Assembly: GCF_004335005.1 (NCBI RefSeq)
Contig: NZ_RQRT01000046.1
Span: forward strand, 1-35,916
Reading direction: 5' to 3'
Source: Paracoccus nototheniae
GTDB lineage: Bacteria; Pseudomonadota; Alphaproteobacteria; Rhodobacterales; Rhodobacteraceae
Length of the DNA stretch: 35,916 nt
The position numbers were made by a program, and so were the translations under genes. Below the pieces are notes generated by a model. It was given only the letters and a program-made list of their open reading frames with translations, was not told where the DNA came from and made no database searches. Below, piece after piece: positions 16,867 through 25,326 of this stretch; within the stretch, counting starts at the first letter, position 1, and every line of letters starts with the position of its first letter.

Positions 16867-17754
16867 TCAGATCACCAGCACGCCGGAATGCTTGGCCTTG
16901 TGTTCGGGTTCGACATGGATGGTGACCTGCGCGTCGGGCAGGCGGGCCATGATGCTGGCCTCGACCCGGTCGCAGATCTCATGCGCATCGGTCACGGTGG
17001 TCTGGCCGTCGACGACCAGATGAAAGTCGATGAAGGTCACCGCGCCCGCATGGCGGGTGCGCAGGTCATGCGCCTCCAGCGCGCCCGAGGCCTTGTCCGA
17101 GATGATCTCGCGGATCACCGCCAGCGTGGTTTCGGGCACGGCCTCGTCCATCAGGCCCGACAGGGACGCGGCCATCACCTTCCACCCCGACCACAGGATG
17201 TTGACGCCCACCAGCATCGCCAGCGCCGGGTCCAGCACCGACCAGCCGGTCGTCACCGCCAGCCCAACGCCCAGCAGCACCCCGCCGGATGAAATCACGT
17301 CCGACAGCAGATGCTTGCCATCCGCCACCAGCGCGGGCGATCGCAACCGCCGCCCCTGCCGCAGCAAGATCCAGCACCAGATCGCGTTCAGCACGCCCGC
17401 GCTGGCATTGATCGCCATTCCCAGCCCCGCATCGGCGATGTCCCGGGGGTTCTGAAAGGCATGCCACGCCTCGCGCAGGATCAGCAGCGCGGCCGAGATG
17501 ATCAGCACGCCTTCCAGCACGGCACTGAAAAATTCCGCCTTGTGATGTCCATAAGGGTGGCCCGGATCGGCGGGGCGTTGCGCCACCCGGATCGCGATCA
17601 GCGCGGCAATCGCGGTCGCGACGTTCACGATGCTTTCCAGCGCGTCCGACAACAGCGCGACCGATCCGGTCAGTCGCCATGCCAGCGTCTTCAGCGCCAG
17701 CACGACCACACCGACCAGGATGCTGCCAGCGGCGATTTTCAATGTGGTTGACAC
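16867..17754 (-). CDS. Cation diffusion facilitator family efflux protein
   Basis: A proton-coupled divalent metal exporter. The GTG at 17754 (AAAGGGG about 9 nt upstream) gives 295 residues starting MSTTLKIAAGS; an ATG at 17802 would add 16 hydrophilic residues. Six membrane helices are visible. The TM2 metal site is SVALLSDALESIVN (usually D-x3-D; here D-x3-E) and the TM5 site is ADGKHLLSDVISS (H-x3-D). A His-containing loop (HPYGHHKAEFF) follows TM2. The cytoplasmic C-terminal domain contains HAGAVTFIDFHLVVDG and ends IHVEPEHKAKHSG. The Glu in the TM2 site suggests selectivity may differ from the Zn/Cd HxxxD/DxxxD type; iron or manganese is possible. The metal is not provable here. Confidence 0.92.
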   Translation of the reverse strand: MSTTLKIAAGSILVGVVVLALKTLAWRLTGSVALLSDALESIVNVATAIAALIAIRVAQRPADPGHPYGHHKAEFFSAVLEGVLIISAALLILREAWHAFQNPRDIADAGLGMAINASAGVLNAIWCWILLRQGRRLRSPALVADGKHLLSDVISSGGVLLGVGLAVTTGWSVLDPALAMLVGVNILWSGWKVMAASLSGLMDEAVPETTLAVIREIISDKASGALEAHDLRTRHAGAVTFIDFHLVVDGQTTVTDAHEICDRVEASIMARLPDAQVTIHVEPEHKAKHSGVLVI

Positions 17755-17884
17755 GAGGTCCGGCCCCTTTGCGCGATTGCACGTTCCGTGTCTGGCCAGC
17801 ATTTGTCAGAACCGCGACACAATGCCAAGCCGAACCGTCGCCCGTGGTTAAGGCTGAGCGCCCCGAAAAGAGGGCTGCGGGTTT

Positions 17885-17914
17885 TTGATTGACTGATCAC
17901 TCAATTCATATCAA
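17885..17914 (+). promoter_or_regulatory. Predicted promoter with overlapping palindromic operator upstream of the BCCT-type gene
   Basis: An 18-bp palindrome at 17888-17905 (ATTGACTGATCACTCAAT, 8 of 9 base pairs symmetric) lies between a possible -35 TTGATT (17885-17890) and a -10 TATCAA (17909-17914). That is a classical position for a TetR-type repressor. The ATTGA/TCAAT arms recall BetI sites, but the core is about 4 bp longer than I remember for BetI. The transporter starts at 18051, leaving a leader of about 130 nt. Confidence 0.5.
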
Positions 17915-18050
17915 GGTTAGGGCATCAAACAAAACCGTGGCGCTGTCGCGTCGCGCCGGTCGTTCCCGGACGGTCGCTGGCCTTGGTCTGCGGCGGATCG
18001 GGGCAGGCCGGTTGCCCGTCAACCCTTTGGATGACGAAGAAGGATCGCCC

Positions 18051-19208
18051 ATGACGCCTATCATCACTGTCGCCTATCTCTCTGTTCTGGCCTGCGCGCT
18101 GTTCGTCCTGATCCGCTGGCCCCGCCTGCGGCTGCAGGGAGAAGAGCCCGTCGGCCTGTTCACGCTGATCGCCCTGCTGTTCACCGCCGGTCTGGACATG
18201 GGTCTGGTCATGCTGCCGCTGGCCGAATTCCCGATTTACGAGGAAGACGCCGCATTCGGGTTCACCAATGCCCTGGCCGTCGAGTTCGGGATGTGGGGGC
18301 CGCTGGTCTGGCTGATGTATTTCGTCGCCACCTTTTACTTCATCGCCCTCGAGCCGCGCCTGAAACTGTTCGAGATCGGCGTCGTCAAATGGGTCTATAA
18401 CCTGACCGTTATCGCGACCTGTTCGTTCACCTGCTATCTGTTCATGACGAACCTGCCCACCTATGCGCCGGGCCTGTCGCAGGGCGCGGTCTGGGCGCTG
18501 GTGGTGGTGGTGATCGCCACTGCCGTCATCAGCAGCGGCAATATGGCGATCATGAAATGGCTGGCGATCCTGTCCAGCTATGGGTTCGGGATGCTGGCCT
18601 TTACCGCGCTGGCGATGATCGCCTTTGTTTATGCCCGTGTCGATATGGGCGATTTCTTTCGCAATGTCGGACTGTTGGCCGATTATTTCGTGCACCTGCC
18701 GCGCTTTGCGGTGCCCATCTCGGATTATCACGAGTTCTACCTGTTCTGGTGGTTCGCCTGGTCCATCATGATCGGGCAATTCGTGGCGCGGTTCGTGGGC
18801 GGGCTGATGGTCTGGCATCTGGCGCTGGCGATGGTGGCCCTGCCTGCGATCCCCCTGGGGCTGTGGTTTTCGGTCCTGTTCGTCTATCATCAGGGGGGCG
18901 TCGTGATCCCCGGCTGGCTGAACTGGTTCATGATCGCGGTCGGCGTGGTGTTCGTCATCAATTCGCTGGACAGCCTGATCCGGCTCTATTCCGCCAATCT
19001 GGGCTGGTCGCGCGACAATCTGGGCGATCGCCGGTATTATCCGCTGCATTTCGGGCTGCAGCTGGCGCTGGTCGGGGCCTATGTGTTCACGCCGTTCCAG
19101 ATCCAGTGGGTCGGCCTGATCGTCGCCGGGCTATACGGGGTCATCTATGTGATGCTGGCGGGGCGCATTGCGCGGCTGGACGGGATCGGGCGCAGCCCTG
19201 CGGCATAG
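18051..19208 (+). CDS. Short, divergent BCCT-family transporter (choline/betaine type)
   Basis: A 385-residue membrane protein with about 10-11 hydrophobic helices. AGAAGGA 7 nt before the ATG at 18051 fixes the start; an earlier ATG at 17889 would translate the operator. The family call rests on LLFTAGLDMGLVMLPLAEFPIY (43-63), which parallels the BCCT segment FSAG-G-G-AEP-Y. It also rests on YHEFYLFWWFAWSIMIGQFVARFVGG (226-251), which parallels the BCCT signature WTxFYWxWWxxWxPFVGxFxARxSRG. Both are clearly altered: the Gly-rich substrate loop and the RISRGRT tail are not conserved, and the protein is 100 or more residues shorter than classical BCCT carriers. It may carry a quaternary amine or compatible solute with changed coupling, or act as a sensor. 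Confidence 0.7.
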   Translation: MTPIITVAYLSVLACALFVLIRWPRLRLQGEEPVGLFTLIALLFTAGLDMGLVMLPLAEFPIYEEDAAFGFTNALAVEFGMWGPLVWLMYFVATFYFIALEPRLKLFEIGVVKWVYNLTVIATCSFTCYLFMTNLPTYAPGLSQGAVWALVVVVIATAVISSGNMAIMKWLAILSSYGFGMLAFTALAMIAFVYARVDMGDFFRNVGLLADYFVHLPRFAVPISDYHEFYLFWWFAWSIMIGQFVARFVGGLMVWHLALAMVALPAIPLGLWFSVLFVYHQGGVVIPGWLNWFMIAVGVVFVINSLDSLIRLYSANLGWSRDNLGDRRYYPLHFGLQLALVGAYVFTPFQIQWVGLIVAGLYGVIYVMLAGRIARLDGIGRSPAA

Positions 19209-19224
19209 ATCCTGGCCAAGACAA

Positions 19225-19253
19225 AGGCGCCGCCCCGGCAAGGGACGGCGCCT
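19225..19253. terminator. Bidirectional hairpin between convergent BCCT-type and CsbD-like genes
   Basis: Perfect 8-bp arms AGGCGCCG (19225-19232) and CGGCGCCT (19246-19253), with additional CCC/GGG pairing possible inside the loop. It lies between the stop at 19208 and the stop at 19281. Neither side has a run of T, so termination efficiency is uncertain. Confidence 0.55.
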
Positions 19254-19280
19254 GTCGGTGTCGTGAAAGCGCGTCTGCCG

Positions 19281-19616
19281 TCAGGTATCGTCGCGGTCGT
19301 CGCCATCATCGCCAAAGCGGGCATCGTCGGAATATTCATCCTCGCCCTCGCCCACGAATTTCGACGATAGCGCGATCGAGTGATTGTCATGGACGGGATC
19401 CATCACGACATCCGACGGGATCTCTCCGGTCAGCCATTCGCGCAGCTCTTCGCGGATTTCTTCGGGCTCCTGTCCGGTCGCCTCGACCAGATAGGCGACG
19501 AAGGCGCGCTGGTCGCCGTCGATCTCGTCCAGATCGCTGTCGTCGGCCTCGGGCCATTTGTCGATGATCGCCTCGTAGAAGGCCGACCAGTTAGCCTGAA
19601 CATGGTGCCATTTCAT
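19281..19616 (-). CDS. CsbD-like small stress protein with acidic tail
   Basis: A 111-residue soluble protein. Residues 1-65 resemble the CsbD family: MKWHHVQANWSAFYEAIIDKW, DLDEIDGDQRAFVAYL, then EELREWL. CsbD proteins are abundant stress-induced proteins of unknown biochemical role. The tail (88-111) is extremely acidic (Asp/Glu-rich, little else), unlike the basic or neutral ends of most relatives. AGGAGG 6 nt before the ATG at 19616 is one of the best ribosome sites in the window; a longer frame from 19736 is rejected. It overlaps the entericidin-like gene by one base (TGATG), making it the third cistron of the yejA operon. Confidence 0.8.
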   Translation of the reverse strand: MKWHHVQANWSAFYEAIIDKWPEADDSDLDEIDGDQRAFVAYLVEATGQEPEEIREELREWLTGEIPSDVVMDPVHDNHSIALSSKFVGEGEDEYSDDARFGDDGDDRDDT

Positions 19617-19747
19617 CAGTAACCTCCTGTCGGAAGGCCGCCCTGCGCCCATCGCGCGGCCCCGGTAATATCCTCGCCGACGCCGGCGACGGTGTTGCAT
19701 CCTGCCAGTAAGCCGCAGGCCAGCACTGTAACCCAAATCATCCGCAT
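19616..19747 (-). CDS. Entericidin-like small lipoprotein
   Basis: A 43-residue peptide with the signal MRMIWVTVLACGLLAGC: the lipobox LLAGC places the lipidated cysteine at residue 17. The mature sequence, starting CNTVAGVGEDI, matches the entericidin EcnA/EcnB style (CNT-GxGxDI). Enterobacterial entericidins form a membrane-lytic toxin-antidote pair linked to stationary-phase lysis; single homologues like this one are widespread and mostly uncharacterised. The start at 19747 overlaps the yejA stop (TGATG) and has AGGAGA about 8 nt upstream, and its stop overlaps the CsbD-like start. No second entericidin lies next to it. Confidence 0.85.
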   Translation of the reverse strand: MRMIWVTVLACGLLAGCNTVAGVGEDITGAARWAQGGLPTGGY

Positions 19748-21603
19748 CAGTTCGTCTCCTGCCACCAGACTTCGGGCAAAAAGCCCGGCCAGTCCCCGTA
19801 AACCGGTATTTCGTCGGGATAGTTCAGATCTTTCGCATGGGCCAGCCGTGAAACGGGCGAAAAGCTGACCGGGATCACATAGCGCCCCGTGGTCAGAACC
19901 CGGTCCAGCGCCTGCACTGCGGCGGTGAAATCCTCGGCCGTGTCGGACCCGACCATGGCGTCGATCATCGCGCCCGCAGCGGGGCTGTCCATGCCCATCC
20001 AGTTGCGGCTGCCGGGCGTCGTGACCCCGTCCGCACCCCAGTACAGCCGCTGTTCGCTGCCCGGGGACAGCGACAAGCCGCGTTCGTACCATGTCATGTC
20101 GAACTGATAGTTGTTCGTGCGTTCCACATATTGCGCCGCATCGGTCAGCGTCAGGCGCGGGGTGATCCCAAGCGGGCGCAGCGCCTCGACATAGATGTTC
20201 ACGATCTGGCGGGTCTCGGATCCGCTGCGCATGGCAGAGCCGTTCTGGTTCAGCAAAATCTCGAAATCGAAGGTCTGGCCCTGATCGTTTTTCAACTGGC
20301 CATCCTGAATGGTCCAGCCCGCCTCAGCCATGAGCGCCAGCGCGCGGCGCACGGCGGCGCGGTCCATCGCCCGGTCCGATCCTTCGGGCAGGGCATAGCC
20401 CTCCAGCGCGCCGGGGGGAAGGCTGTCCGCAAAGGGCGCCAGCAAGTCCGCCACCCGGCCCGCGGCAGGCCCGTCATCCATTCCCAGCACGGAATTCGAG
20501 AAATAGGACGCGATGCGCGGATCGGCCCCGCCATTCAGGGTCTGGTTGATGAAGCGGAAATTGAACATCTCGATCATCGCCTGTCGGACCCGCCAATCGG
20601 CAAAGATCGGGTTGCGGGTGTTCATCACCAGCCCGACGATCCCCGAGGGGCGTTCGTTCGCGATCTCGGCCTTGATCACATCGCCGCGCGTGACCAGAGG
20701 AAAGTCATATTCGCTGGCCCAGTTCTGGGCCGACAATTCGCGCCAGACGGTGACCTCGCCGGCCTTGAAGGCCTCGAACATGGCATTGGCATCGCCGAAA
20801 TAATCGTATCGGATCACGTCGAAATTATTCACCCCCGCCATCAGCGGCAGATCGCGGCCCCAGTAATCGGGATTGCGGCGAAAGGTGATCGCGCGGCCCG
20901 GATCGACCCGGTCGATGACATAGGCGCCGCTGCCGATGGGCGGTTCCAGCGTCGAGTCGGCGAAATCCTTGCCCGCCCATTGGGCCTGTTTCAGGATCGG
21001 GCGCAGGCCCATCAGCAACGGCAATTCGCGGTCGGCTTCGGTGAAGGTCAGCCGGACTTTGCGCGGGCCGGTGGCCTCGATCGCGGCGACCTTGGACCAT
21101 GCGGCCAGATAGCGGGGATGACCCTCGGTCCCAAGCGTCTCGTATGACCAGATCACGTCTTCGACAGTGACCGGGCTGCCATCGGAAAACGCGGCCTCGG
21201 GGCGCAGGGTGAATTCGACCCAGGTGCGGTCGGGCGCCACCTCGATCGTCTCGGCCAGCAGGCCGTACAGCGTGAACGGCTCGTCGATCGACCGCATCAT
21301 CAGCGATTCGCTGACATGGACGCCCACGCCCCATGCCGCATTGCCTTTCAGAACCCAGGGCTTGAGGCTGTCGAATCCCCCCGGCTCGGCCAGCCGAATC
21401 GTTCCCCCTTTCGGGGCGTCCGGATTGGCATAAGGCAGGTGATCGAACCCCTGTGGCAGGGCAGGTTCTCCATAGATTGCAATGCCATGGGCGGGTTCGG
21501 CAACGCTTGCCAGAGGCATTGCTGCAACACCGGCCAGCAGGGTGCCCAGCCCCGCAACCATGCCGCCGAGCGCATGATTGTTCAGGTTTTCGAAGATTCG
21601 CAT
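19747..21603 (-). CDS. YejA-type extracellular solute-binding protein (peptide ABC transporter, family 5)
   Basis: A 618-residue periplasmic binding protein of SBP family 5. The N-terminus is a signal sequence (hydrophobic core VAGLGTLLAGVAAMPLASVA, residues 15-34), and the mature start HGIAIYGEPALPQGFDHLPYANPDAPKGG is typical of YejA. Further family features are PIGSGAYVIDRVDPGRAITFRRNPDYWG, NWASEYDFP, and the C-terminal VWWQETN. YejABEF imports oligopeptides, including microcin C-like ones. Here no yejB, yejE or yejF is nearby, so this protein must use a permease encoded elsewhere. A good promoter lies upstream. The gene is translationally chained to the entericidin-like and CsbD-like genes downstream. 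Confidence 0.92.
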   Translation of the reverse strand: MRIFENLNNHALGGMVAGLGTLLAGVAAMPLASVAEPAHGIAIYGEPALPQGFDHLPYANPDAPKGGTIRLAEPGGFDSLKPWVLKGNAAWGVGVHVSESLMMRSIDEPFTLYGLLAETIEVAPDRTWVEFTLRPEAAFSDGSPVTVEDVIWSYETLGTEGHPRYLAAWSKVAAIEATGPRKVRLTFTEADRELPLLMGLRPILKQAQWAGKDFADSTLEPPIGSGAYVIDRVDPGRAITFRRNPDYWGRDLPLMAGVNNFDVIRYDYFGDANAMFEAFKAGEVTVWRELSAQNWASEYDFPLVTRGDVIKAEIANERPSGIVGLVMNTRNPIFADWRVRQAMIEMFNFRFINQTLNGGADPRIASYFSNSVLGMDDGPAAGRVADLLAPFADSLPPGALEGYALPEGSDRAMDRAAVRRALALMAEAGWTIQDGQLKNDQGQTFDFEILLNQNGSAMRSGSETRQIVNIYVEALRPLGITPRLTLTDAAQYVERTNNYQFDMTWYERGLSLSPGSEQRLYWGADGVTTPGSRNWMGMDSPAAGAMIDAMVGSDTAEDFTAAVQALDRVLTTGRYVIPVSFSPVSRLAHAKDLNYPDEIPVYGDWPGFLPEVWWQETN

Positions 21604-21637
21604 CGCCTGCCGCCTTGTCGTTTCTTGTTTGGCCGCA

Positions 21638-21667
21638 TTATCAACAGGCTTGGCCGGGGGGCGTCAA
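21638..21667 (-). promoter_or_regulatory. Predicted sigma-70 promoter of the yejA-type operon
   Basis: On the minus strand, TTGACG (21667-21662), an 18-nt spacer, then TGATAA (21643-21638), giving a leader of about 25-30 nt before the ATG at 21603. It lies back to back with the rightward promoter at 21688, with only 20 bases between the two -35 elements. Confidence 0.6.
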
Positions 21668-21687
21668 CCAAGCGCGCAAGATCGCTG

Positions 21688-21716
21688 TTGGACTCGGGCG
21701 GTTCCTCGCGTATAAA
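21688..21716 (+). promoter_or_regulatory. Predicted sigma-70 promoter of candidate small RNA
   Basis: TTGGAC (21688-21693), a 17-nt spacer, then TATAAA (21711-21716). This is one of the closest matches to the consensus in the window. The expected start is near 21722. It is followed within 80 bases by an intrinsic terminator and no gene of normal size. Confidence 0.65.
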
Positions 21717-21721
21717 TGACC

Positions 21722-21799
21722 CACTGCTCGATAGGTTTCTTGCCTGTATGAAACCTGCCTCATGACTTGCGCCCGCCTTGTGCGGGCGCCTTTTTTTTT
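21722..21799 (+). ncRNA. Candidate small RNA, about 78 nt
   Basis: A stretch bounded by a near-consensus promoter (21688-21716) and a strong intrinsic terminator (21769-21799). The transcript would fold into a first stem of 7 bp (AGGTTTC 21733-21739 with GAAACCT 21750-21756, 10-nt loop), an unpaired linker of about 12 nt, and the GC-rich terminator stem with a T9 tail. That is the typical build of a trans-acting, Hfq-type sRNA. I do not recognise the family. Alternatives: a terminated leader (attenuator) of the downstream hydroxybutyrate dehydrogenase gene, or a leader encoding MKPAS (ATG at 21748). Only transcript mapping can decide. Confidence 0.6.
21769..21799 (+). terminator. Strong intrinsic terminator upstream of the hydroxybutyrate dehydrogenase gene
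   Basis: Perfect 8-bp arms GCGCCCGC (21769-21776) and GCGGGCGC (21782-21789), loop CTTGT, followed by nine T at 21791-21799. It points right, although no annotated rightward gene precedes it, so it must end either a small RNA or a regulated leader. Confidence 0.85.
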
Positions 21800-21865
21800 C
21801 CATGCTCCGCCGGTCAAACCGGCCCTGCGCGCCTTGTCGCCTGCGGCCCAGTCAAGGAGCAGCCG

Positions 21866-22648
21866 ATGTTTCAGAAATTCCTGAAGGGCAAGACCGCCGT
21901 GGTCACCGGGTCCAATTCCGGGATCGGTCTGGGCGTGGCCGAACGTCTGGCCCATGCGGGTGCCGATGTGGTGCTGAACAGCTTTACCGACAGTGATGAC
22001 GATCGCGCGCTGGCCGAAAAGCTGGCCGCCGAACATGGCGTGACGGTCCGCTATATCCGCGCCGACATGTCCAAGGGCGACGATTGCCGGGCGCTGATCG
22101 CGGCGGCGGGGGCCTGCGACATCCTTGTGAACAATGCGGGCATCCAGCATGTCGCCGCGATCCCGGATTTTCCGTCCGAGAAATGGGATGCGGTGATCGC
22201 GATCAATTTGTCCTCGGCCTTCCACACCACGGCGGCGGCGCTGCCCTTGATGCGCAAGGCGGGCTGGGGGCGGGTGATCAACATCGCATCCGCCCATGGG
22301 CTGACCGCCAGCCCCTATAAATCGGCCTATGTCGCGGCCAAGCATGGCATTGTCGGGCTGACCAAGGTGACCGGTCTGGAAACCGCAAGAGAGCCGATCA
22401 CCGCCAATGCCATCTGTCCGGGCTATGTGCTGACCCCGCTTGTGGAATCGCAGATCCCCGACACGATGGCGAAATACGGCATGGACCGCGACGAGGTCAT
22501 CGAAAAAGTCCTGCTGGAACGTCAGCCCTCCAAGGAATTCGCCACCACCGATCAACTGGGCGATACCGCCGTGTTCCTGTGCAGCGATGCGGCGGCACAA
22601 ATCACCGGCACGACGATCAGCGTCGATGGCGGCTGGACCGCACTCTGA
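21866..22648 (+). CDS. bdhA: 3-hydroxybutyrate dehydrogenase (SDR family)
   Basis: A 260-residue NAD-dependent short-chain dehydrogenase that interconverts 3-hydroxybutyrate and acetoacetate, part of PHB turnover and ketone-body use. Rossmann motif TGSNSGIG (14-21), NNAG (89-92), and the catalytic Ser142, Tyr155 and Lys159 (SAYVAAKHG) are present. The C-terminal GTTISVDGGWTAL and the segment VLTPLVESQIPD are characteristic of bacterial 3-hydroxybutyrate dehydrogenases. AAGGAG 7 nt before the ATG at 21866 sets the start. The gene sits 67 bases after the terminator at 21769-21799, so its own promoter must lie in that gap, or it depends on readthrough. Confidence 0.93.
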   Translation: MFQKFLKGKTAVVTGSNSGIGLGVAERLAHAGADVVLNSFTDSDDDRALAEKLAAEHGVTVRYIRADMSKGDDCRALIAAAGACDILVNNAGIQHVAAIPDFPSEKWDAVIAINLSSAFHTTAAALPLMRKAGWGRVINIASAHGLTASPYKSAYVAAKHGIVGLTKVTGLETAREPITANAICPGYVLTPLVESQIPDTMAKYGMDRDEVIEKVLLERQPSKEFATTDQLGDTAVFLCSDAAAQITGTTISVDGGWTAL

Positions 22649-22710
22649 CATCGGCGGAACCGCAGACCGCCCCGGATCGTTGCGCTTCACCATTATGTGA
22701 GGAGAAGGTG

Positions 22711-22788
22711 ATGAAGGGTATCGTGGCGTGGTTTCTGGGGGTTCCGGTCGTTGTGATCGTCGTCCTGTACGTTCTCGGCGTCTTTTGA
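22711..22788 (+). CDS. 25-residue single-helix membrane microprotein
   Basis: A very short gene with strong signs of being real: an excellent ribosome site (AGGAGAAGG directly before GTG-ATG), a 25-residue product that is one transmembrane helix (KGIVAWFLGVPVVVIVVLYVLGVF), and an intrinsic terminator 3 bases after the stop. It follows bdhA by 62 bases and may share its transcript. Single-helix proteins of this size often bind and tune larger membrane complexes, as KdpF, CydX and AcrZ do. I do not recognise a named family, and the partner is unknown. Confidence 0.7.
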   Translation: MKGIVAWFLGVPVVVIVVLYVLGVF

Positions 22789-22791
22789 CGT

Positions 22792-22824
22792 AAAAAAAAC
22801 GCCCCGCGGTTGCGGGGCGTTTTT
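22792..22824. terminator. Bidirectional intrinsic terminator
   Basis: A 10-bp stem (AACGCCCCGC 22798-22807, loop GGTT, GCGGGGCGTT 22812-22821) is flanked by eight A on the left and five T on the right. It therefore terminates the microprotein transcript rightward and, more strongly, the host-attachment gene leftward. Confidence 0.88.
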
Positions 22825-22841
22825 CATTCGGAAAAGGCAGA

Positions 22842-23222
22842 TCAGTTCAGGCTGTTCTGGATCGTCTGCATGTCGGAATTCGTCAGCGTCTTGGCGACTT
22901 CCTTGCGCAGACGCATCTGCAGTTCCTTGTGATAATGCTTGCGCATGATCCCAAGCGTCGAGGGATCGGCGATGATCGCGATATCCTCGATCTTGTTCTT
23001 CAGGACCATCGCATTCAGGTGCTTGGTCAGCTGAATGGCGAAACCGGCCTCTTCCTCGTCACGGGGCGAGATTTCGTCCAGCTTCGCGCTTGGGCCTTGG
23101 GTCAGGCTGTCGGGCGTGACTTTCTCTGTCTCGGACAGTTCCAGCCCCTGCTTGGCGTTGTTGCGATAGATGGTGGCGGAATGGCCGTCTGCGACGACCA
23201 CCACAGCTTTGTGGGGCAGCAT
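22842..23222 (-). CDS. Host attachment family protein
   Basis: A 126-residue soluble protein resembling the host-attachment protein family first linked to Agrobacterium plant attachment. It has a beta-alpha start (KAVVVVADGHSATIYRNN) and a conserved middle (RDEEEAGFAIQLTKHLNAMVLKNKIEDIAIIADPSTLGIMRKHYHKEL), which resembles the ribosome-associated eRF1-like baeRF fold. The actual molecular role is unclear and probably not limited to attachment. AAGGAG 7 nt before the ATG sets the start. It is a single gene closed by the bidirectional terminator at 22792-22824, with aatA 53 bases upstream in the same direction. Confidence 0.85.
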   Translation of the reverse strand: MLPHKAVVVVADGHSATIYRNNAKQGLELSETEKVTPDSLTQGPSAKLDEISPRDEEEAGFAIQLTKHLNAMVLKNKIEDIAIIADPSTLGIMRKHYHKELQMRLRKEVAKTLTNSDMQTIQNSLN

Positions 23223-23275
23223 TGAAAGCTCCTTCTTGACTGCTCGTTCGGGGCCTCAACGCGGGGCGGGCGGGC

Positions 23276-25211
<1,936 letters not shown>

Positions 25212-25326
25212 AATCCAAGCTAACCTGTCCGGGATGCAGGCGAAATATCTGTGCGGAAATTAACCGAAGTTTGTTGGTTTTCCGGTCATTGTCCAGACAA
25301 GCCGAACTGGACAGGATCGACCGCCC
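25212..25326 (+). promoter_or_regulatory. Leader of the MarR gene with inverted repeat
   Basis: A 115-base gap containing perfect 7-bp arms TGTCCAG (25290-25296) and CTGGACA (25307-25313) with a 10-nt spacer, ending at the probable ribosome site (AGGA, 25313-25316) of the gene at 25327. A nested repeat TTGTC-CA-GACAA (25289-25300) overlaps it. This could be an autoregulatory operator or an RNA hairpin masking the ribosome site. A clear -10/-35 pair was not found. Confidence 0.4.

Noticed and set aside
21748..21765. A five-codon leader peptide (MKPAS) inside the candidate sRNA
   Set aside because: No good ribosome site and no run of regulatory codons; kept only as a remote alternative for attenuation.
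25252..25275. CtrA-like TTAA-N7-TTAA site before the MarR gene
   Set aside because: Only the first TTAA is present; the second half reads TTGT, too weak to call.
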